Below, piece after piece: positions 8,101 to 8,428 of a stretch of 8,428 nt of DNA (position 1 is its first letter; each line of letters starts with the position of its first letter). The stretch is taken from assembly GCA_943325435.2 (NCBI GenBank), contig CALPPK020000029.1, forward strand, positions 1 through 8,428, written 5' to 3'. The position numbers and the translations under genes were made by a program. The notes under the pieces were generated by a model, which saw only the letters and a list, made by a program, of their open reading frames with translations, was not told where the DNA came from and did not search any database. The stretch is from Bifidobacterium breve. GTDB lineage: Bacteria; Actinomycetota; Acidimicrobiia; Acidimicrobiales; Ilumatobacteraceae.

Positions 8101-8116
8101 GACATACATCCGTTAA
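2009..8116 (+). CDS. Giant modular surface lipoprotein: papain-like domain, 11 Ig-like repeats, Gly-rich domain, fibrinogen-like domain
   Basis: This encodes a 2035-residue protein. Order of parts: lipoprotein signal peptide with lipobox L-S-A-C and lipidated Cys21; Gly/Ser linker 22-31; predicted papain-like cysteine peptidase domain about 35-275 (Cys109, His194, Asp215 or Asn217); beta-rich or low-complexity spacer about 276-553 with a basic patch K-K-G-K-K at 347-351; eight Ig-like repeats 554-1237; cysteine-containing segment and glycine-rich domain 1238-1551; three Ig-like repeats 1552-1794; fibrinogen/intelectin-like domain 1795-2035. ATG 2009 is chosen for its ribosome binding site and because it places a basic N-region directly before the hydrophobic segment; ATG 2030 would also keep the lipobox. 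The likely role is a membrane-anchored adhesin or recognition protein presenting a lectin-like head on a long stalk. The upstream gene is a paralogue in its stalk. No frameshift is seen over 6.1 kb. The binding partner is unknown. Confidence 0.92.
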   Translation: MSRRLGLMTKFFIVVIALSACGGSGGSGGSSAPSGPVATELQTTIDGWSFPNFPASAFPDTDFNETDLVSMFGSGEEICVGGVATPCKLTAEASAWARMVNQSRASGHCEGLVAIASTRFNNKEQPATVKLPSQDETLHALMRAFATQFLPEVQDAITLWLNKSLDEKVNELKNSFATGKLNYTLGLYTDGGGHALLPYAVEYPTPTTPKILLYDSNWPGKNRYVDIDLKAKTWRFSFSGEDPANDPDAWTGGPQDMDLTPLSAREGTCPFCGDGVKVAKTTMLIRSSNLDWSVETDGGVVSPSNPVGTDGTSVLPVKGAIQRDSYDYLVSVPTVSDPKSTTTVAAKKGKKARSKLKFSSSTSVYAIMPDGIAQFTTPGSANNPVEIEGSSISTKDPGVDLTLASGNLVANASGAAISLSVSGGEMAVSVTTASGQVVQQQVSEDKPTLQMKADPTGGGITVLAATSTGVVEKTAVSSTGVETKTIVKEVLNLSAVKAELPPELASKEIAALPSLANRNMANPNYKVDPVYTAPTTTAPKESSGNVSTKGAPQVPTVGKLVLPSVEFGDVPFTVQPPTSNSKGEWKFSSSKPDIAQINASTGRVTIAGAGTSTITATQAAVKDFESISVTAELTVARATPVLGSFTTTSRTVGEEAFALASPTSTSSAVFKMESSDESVAKFSRVNGKLSIVGAGKTTITATQPANDDFLAASKNFVLTVRKGTPVLSAIAELSSTFGEVGPAIGKPTSESRGAVTFTSSNTAVATVNATTGQVSVVGAGTTTITATQAATDDYVSATQTMTFTVKQAVPILGKITADSKTFGDGEFSITKPTSLSSGAFTFTSSDSKVVKITEEGKVTIAGAGTATITATQAAAGNYASNSVKTEITIAKATPELSNISLTGLVFGDADSTMEPRSTSSGAFTFSSNNTRVLTVNEKTGRVRIVGAGTATITVKQASTTNYEAASSSVTVQVGLATPAFQRLDPIAKDFGDANFLFDWGTSPSDGVITYTSSNPDAATINATTGRVTIVSTGITTLTMSQAKGTNHTAATTVAVLTISRGLPVYGDFVIDNKTYGAAPFLLTPPTTTSSGAFTFTTRKNGTLNDTSVATVNSSTGLVTIVAPGSVEIIATQLATLTHTASTSTTTFVVNAASPTFGSFVAPAKTFGDAIFTMSAPSSSSSGAFTFISSNTNVATINSSSGAVTIVGAGSTTITASQAASSPYAARSTTATFTVAKATAPLSGFGGTCSSNVDNTTGVNIALASNGECILSFATAATTPTTSAQSATRVWTVPSWVTSVKAVVVAGGGGGGSSNGCCFDAGAGGGGGVVIASGFPVTPGQSITVKTGLGGSGTYCGNGYNGGNSEFGSLIAVGGGRGGGCGVSVGSGGSGGGAHCLSSAGSSTQSSAGTSSNGSTILVYGRAGGLSTQCGSGGGGGGGGATEVGAPGIGNGNTGPNGGVGGKGGEGIADSTRTGSAIVYGSGGGGQGYWKNSAGGTNAGSGSGTNASGGAGIDGVDETGGGGGAGWRGGVAGQAAGDGGSGIVVIRYSGGGLSKTVGDQPFTPTIPSSVSTGAITYSSSNPAVAAINPTSGLITVLSGGTTTISAEQAATDNYNSSTVTTTLTVLSNPTISAMSVLTKNYNDAAFTLPAPTTNSDGAISYASSNTSVATINATTGRVTIVGGGNTTITASVSATSTYAAGSATTSLVVLSNPMLSSESSITKTPDTAPFTLTAPSTSSNGAISYTSSNTAVATINETTRLITLVGNGTTTITISQLATSTYAAASTTTTLTVSNMQSCLDIKNSTGTNTNGTYTISLNVSGTVTNTQVYCLMDSAMSGGGWTLTMKAPRNSTSFAFDANYWTTANTLNVSNLGNVTTDATNAKFNTFNYLSGTEMLAIFPDAGINGGSVTGHTYGWTWKTTIPSGPKTPLAIFSGPAEQFISDAFTFGGFDTRIWTRQADIRFYGFNYNGNQKARWGFGWNENGGGLWPNGIRGSDDATGGIGLYHGSFSAADGSFCCTLSTGLNRSMSFETYIR
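2111..2833 (+). other. Predicted papain-like cysteine peptidase domain
   Basis: Three spaced motifs look like a Cys-His-Asp/Asn triad: S-G-H-C-E-G (Cys109), G-G-G-H-A-L-L-P-Y (His194) and L-L-Y-D-S-N-W-P-G (Asp215, Asn217). Gln102 lies seven residues before the cysteine and could be the oxyanion residue, though papain spacing is six. The G-H-A followed by Y-D-x-N-x-P-G pattern is common in bacterial papain-like and C39-like domains. Other cysteines are Cys79, Cys87 and a C-P-F-C pair at 269-272, perhaps disulfides. The assignment rests on motif order and spacing read by eye; an inactive transglutaminase-like fold is possible. Confidence 0.55.
3668..5719 (+). repeat. Eight tandem Ig-like repeats, period about 85 residues (255 bp)
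   Basis: Repeats start at residues 554, 639, 724, 809, 893, 977, 1062 and 1153, with lengths 85, 85, 85, 84, 84, 85, 91 and 85. Each opens with (T/V/L/S)-P-x-(L/V/Y/F), then F-G-D or similar, S-S-G-A-F-T-F-(T/S)-S-S-N, G-x-V-(T/S)-I-V-G-A-G, T-T-T-I-T-A-T-Q-A and a final beta strand. No repeat contains cysteine. Repeat 7 is longer because of an insertion around N-G-T-L-N-D. This is a BIG-type stalk. The DNA copies are diverged, so the array looks old rather than freshly amplified. Confidence 0.88.
5720..6661 (+). other. Cysteine-bearing segment and glycine-rich domain
   Basis: Residues 1238-1289 begin like an Ig repeat (L-S-G-F-G-G), then leave that pattern with two cysteines (Cys1248 and one in G-E-C-I-L). 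From Trp1290 the sequence W-T-V-P-S-W-V-T-S-V-K-A-V-V-V-A-G-G begins a glycine-rich domain of the kind found in phage tail and bacterial surface proteins. It continues with the typical P-G-Q-S-I-T-V-K-T-G-L-G-G and closes with G-S-G-I-V-V-I-R-Y-S at about 1540-1549. It has long G-G-G runs and six cysteines. Its role is probably structural or adhesive; the family is recognised from memory of its start and end motifs. Confidence 0.75.
6662..7390 (+). repeat. Three Ig-like repeats after the glycine-rich domain
   Basis: Residues 1552-1627, 1628-1711 and 1712-1794 form the stalk just before the C-terminal head. The first is short (76 residues) because its opening strand lies on the other side of the glycine-rich domain. 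The linkers L-S-N-P differ from the A-T-P linkers of the eight-repeat array, so this is a distinct subgroup. Its closest relatives in the window are the two repeats at 3-524 in the neighbouring gene. Confidence 0.85.
7391..8113 (+). other. Fibrinogen/intelectin-like C-terminal domain
   Basis: Residues 1795-2035 start with S-C-L-D-I-K (Cys1798), then N-G-T-Y, V-Y-C-L-M-D (Cys1830) and the hallmark G-G-G-W-T-L (Trp1841). Later come A-R-W-G-F-G-W-N-E-N, G-G-I-G-L-Y, a Cys-Cys pair (2017-2018), and L-N-R-S ending in Y-I-R. The start matches fibrinogen-related domains. The W-N-E-N / G-I-G-L part recalls intelectin-type and bacterial fibrinogen-like proteins, where acidic and Asn residues bind calcium and glycans. 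It is most likely a carbohydrate- or protein-binding head; the ligand cannot be read from the sequence. Confidence 0.8.
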
Positions 8117-8124
8117 TCATCTAG

Positions 8125-8197
8125 CGCCCTCGGCAGGAATCGGACCTGCGACCTGCGGTTTAGGAAACCGTTGCTCTATCCACTGAGCTACGAAGGC
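8125..8197 (-). tRNA. tRNA-Arg (anticodon CCU)
   Basis: The minus strand folds into a complete 73-nt cloverleaf. The acceptor is GCCTTCG/CGAGGGC with one G-U pair. The D arm is GCTC/GAGC with loop AGTGGATA. The anticodon loop TTCCTAA gives CCU (reads AGG, Arg), followed by variable loop AGGTC and T arm GCAGG/CCTGC. The discriminator is G, followed by CTA, so CCA is not encoded. Two oddities: the T loop reads TCCGATT, with C at the usual U55, and the outer anticodon-stem pair is A27-C43. Its 3' end lies 8 bp from the stop codon of the large lipoprotein gene, which converges on it. Confidence 0.93.
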
Positions 8198-8202
8198 GGG
8201 GA

Positions 8203-8226
8203 TGGTGCGAAATGTGGTGCGAAATT
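8203..8226. repeat. Two tandem copies of a 12-bp unit
   Basis: TGGTGCGAAATG (8203-8214) is followed directly by TGGTGCGAAATT (8215-8226), 11 of 12 identical. The second copy runs into GCGAA-A-TTCGC (8219-8229), a small perfect inverted repeat. The unit lies 6-29 bp upstream of the tRNA 5' end, where the tRNA promoter or a regulator could sit. No convincing -10/-35 pair for the tRNA was found. Confidence 0.5.
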
Positions 8227-8228
8227 CG

Positions 8229-8268
8229 CCGCCACATCATGCATCACCATCGCCAAGCCTAGTGGCGG
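8229..8268. other. Intergenic inverted repeat
   Basis: CCGCCAC (8229-8235) and GTGGCGG (8262-8268) are perfect 7-bp inverted arms around a 26-nt spacer. No T run follows on either strand, so it is not a standard terminator. A second pair, GATGGTG (8201-8207) and CACCATC (8245-8251), overlaps it, so the two foldings exclude each other. Positions 8270-8357 hold no gene and only minor repeats (ATCCTCC at 8281 and 8295; palindrome CATGATTCATG at 8301-8311). Confidence 0.35.
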
Positions 8269-8357
8269 GAAATGGACCAAATCCTCCCTCACGGATCCTC
8301 CATGATTCATGCCAGATGGCTATCCCCCCAGAAAATAGGAGCAACTAGTCTCAATCT

Positions 8358-8428
8358 ATGAAGTTTGCAATCGCGTCACTGGCTCACGAGACAAATACAT
8401 ACGCAGTGGACGTCACTGGGTACACCGA
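8358..8428 (+). CDS. MlrC/M81-family protein, 3'-partial (first 23 residues)
   Basis: The visible N-terminus M-K-F-A-I-A-S-L-A-H-E-T-N-T-Y carries the signature (hydrophobic strand, then H-E-T-N-T-aromatic) that opens MlrC-type proteins. These are predicted zinc-dependent M81 metallopeptidases or amidohydrolase-like enzymes named after a microcystin-degradation gene. Most members act on unknown substrates, so microcystin degradation should not be assumed. An in-frame TAG at 8346-8348 excludes an earlier start. The nearest Shine-Dalgarno-like AGGAG (8337-8341) is 16 nt from the ATG, longer than usual. The gene is probably unrelated to the surface proteins upstream. Confidence 0.75.
   Translation, partial: MKFAIASLAHETNTYAVDVTGYT

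Noticed and set aside
8188..8292. 35-codon minus-strand frame starting at GTG, preceded by GGAGG
   Set aside because: It runs through the tandem 12-mers into the tRNA and stops within it; its composition follows from the repeat, and the space is needed for the tRNA promoter.

Overview
The window holds two very large, adjacent, co-oriented surface-protein genes, a tRNA gene on the other strand, and the start of a metabolic gene. The base composition is intermediate. The tRNA-Arg(CCU) lacks an encoded CCA end, and the large protein starts with a lipoprotein signal. Together these fit a bacterium, possibly an actinobacterium from an aquatic or soil setting. That taxonomic guess is an inference of low confidence; nothing in the window fixes it.

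Layout. (1) Positions 1-1838 are the 3' part of a gene whose start lies outside the window. It encodes two bacterial Ig-like (BIG-type) repeats, a seven-bladed RCC1-type beta-propeller with two cysteines per blade, and a final Ig-like repeat. (2) Positions 1839-2008 are an intergenic leader with two hairpins and a good ribosome binding site. (3) Positions 2009-8116 encode a 2035-residue lipoprotein. In order it has a lipobox, a Gly/Ser linker, a predicted papain-like cysteine peptidase domain, a spacer, eight Ig-like repeats of about 85 residues, a glycine-rich domain, three more Ig-like repeats and a fibrinogen/intelectin-like C-terminal domain. (4) Positions 8125-8197 are tRNA-Arg(CCU) on the minus strand, 8 bp from the stop codon of the large gene. 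(5) Positions 8198-8357 are a short intergenic region with small repeats and a hairpin. (6) From 8358 the start of an MlrC/M81-family gene runs off the window.

The two large genes are paralogous. Their Ig-like stalk segments align closely (60 of 74 residues identical in one repeat, by hand count), but the terminal modules differ: a propeller in the first and a fibrinogen-like domain in the second. The second gene also carries a glycine-rich domain inserted inside an Ig-like repeat that is uninterrupted in the first. The pair looks like a modular set of cell-surface adhesins or recognition proteins in which a shared stalk presents interchangeable binding heads. The second also carries a possible protease next to the membrane. 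Binding targets and protease activity are inferences; the domain order and the paralogy are read from the sequence.
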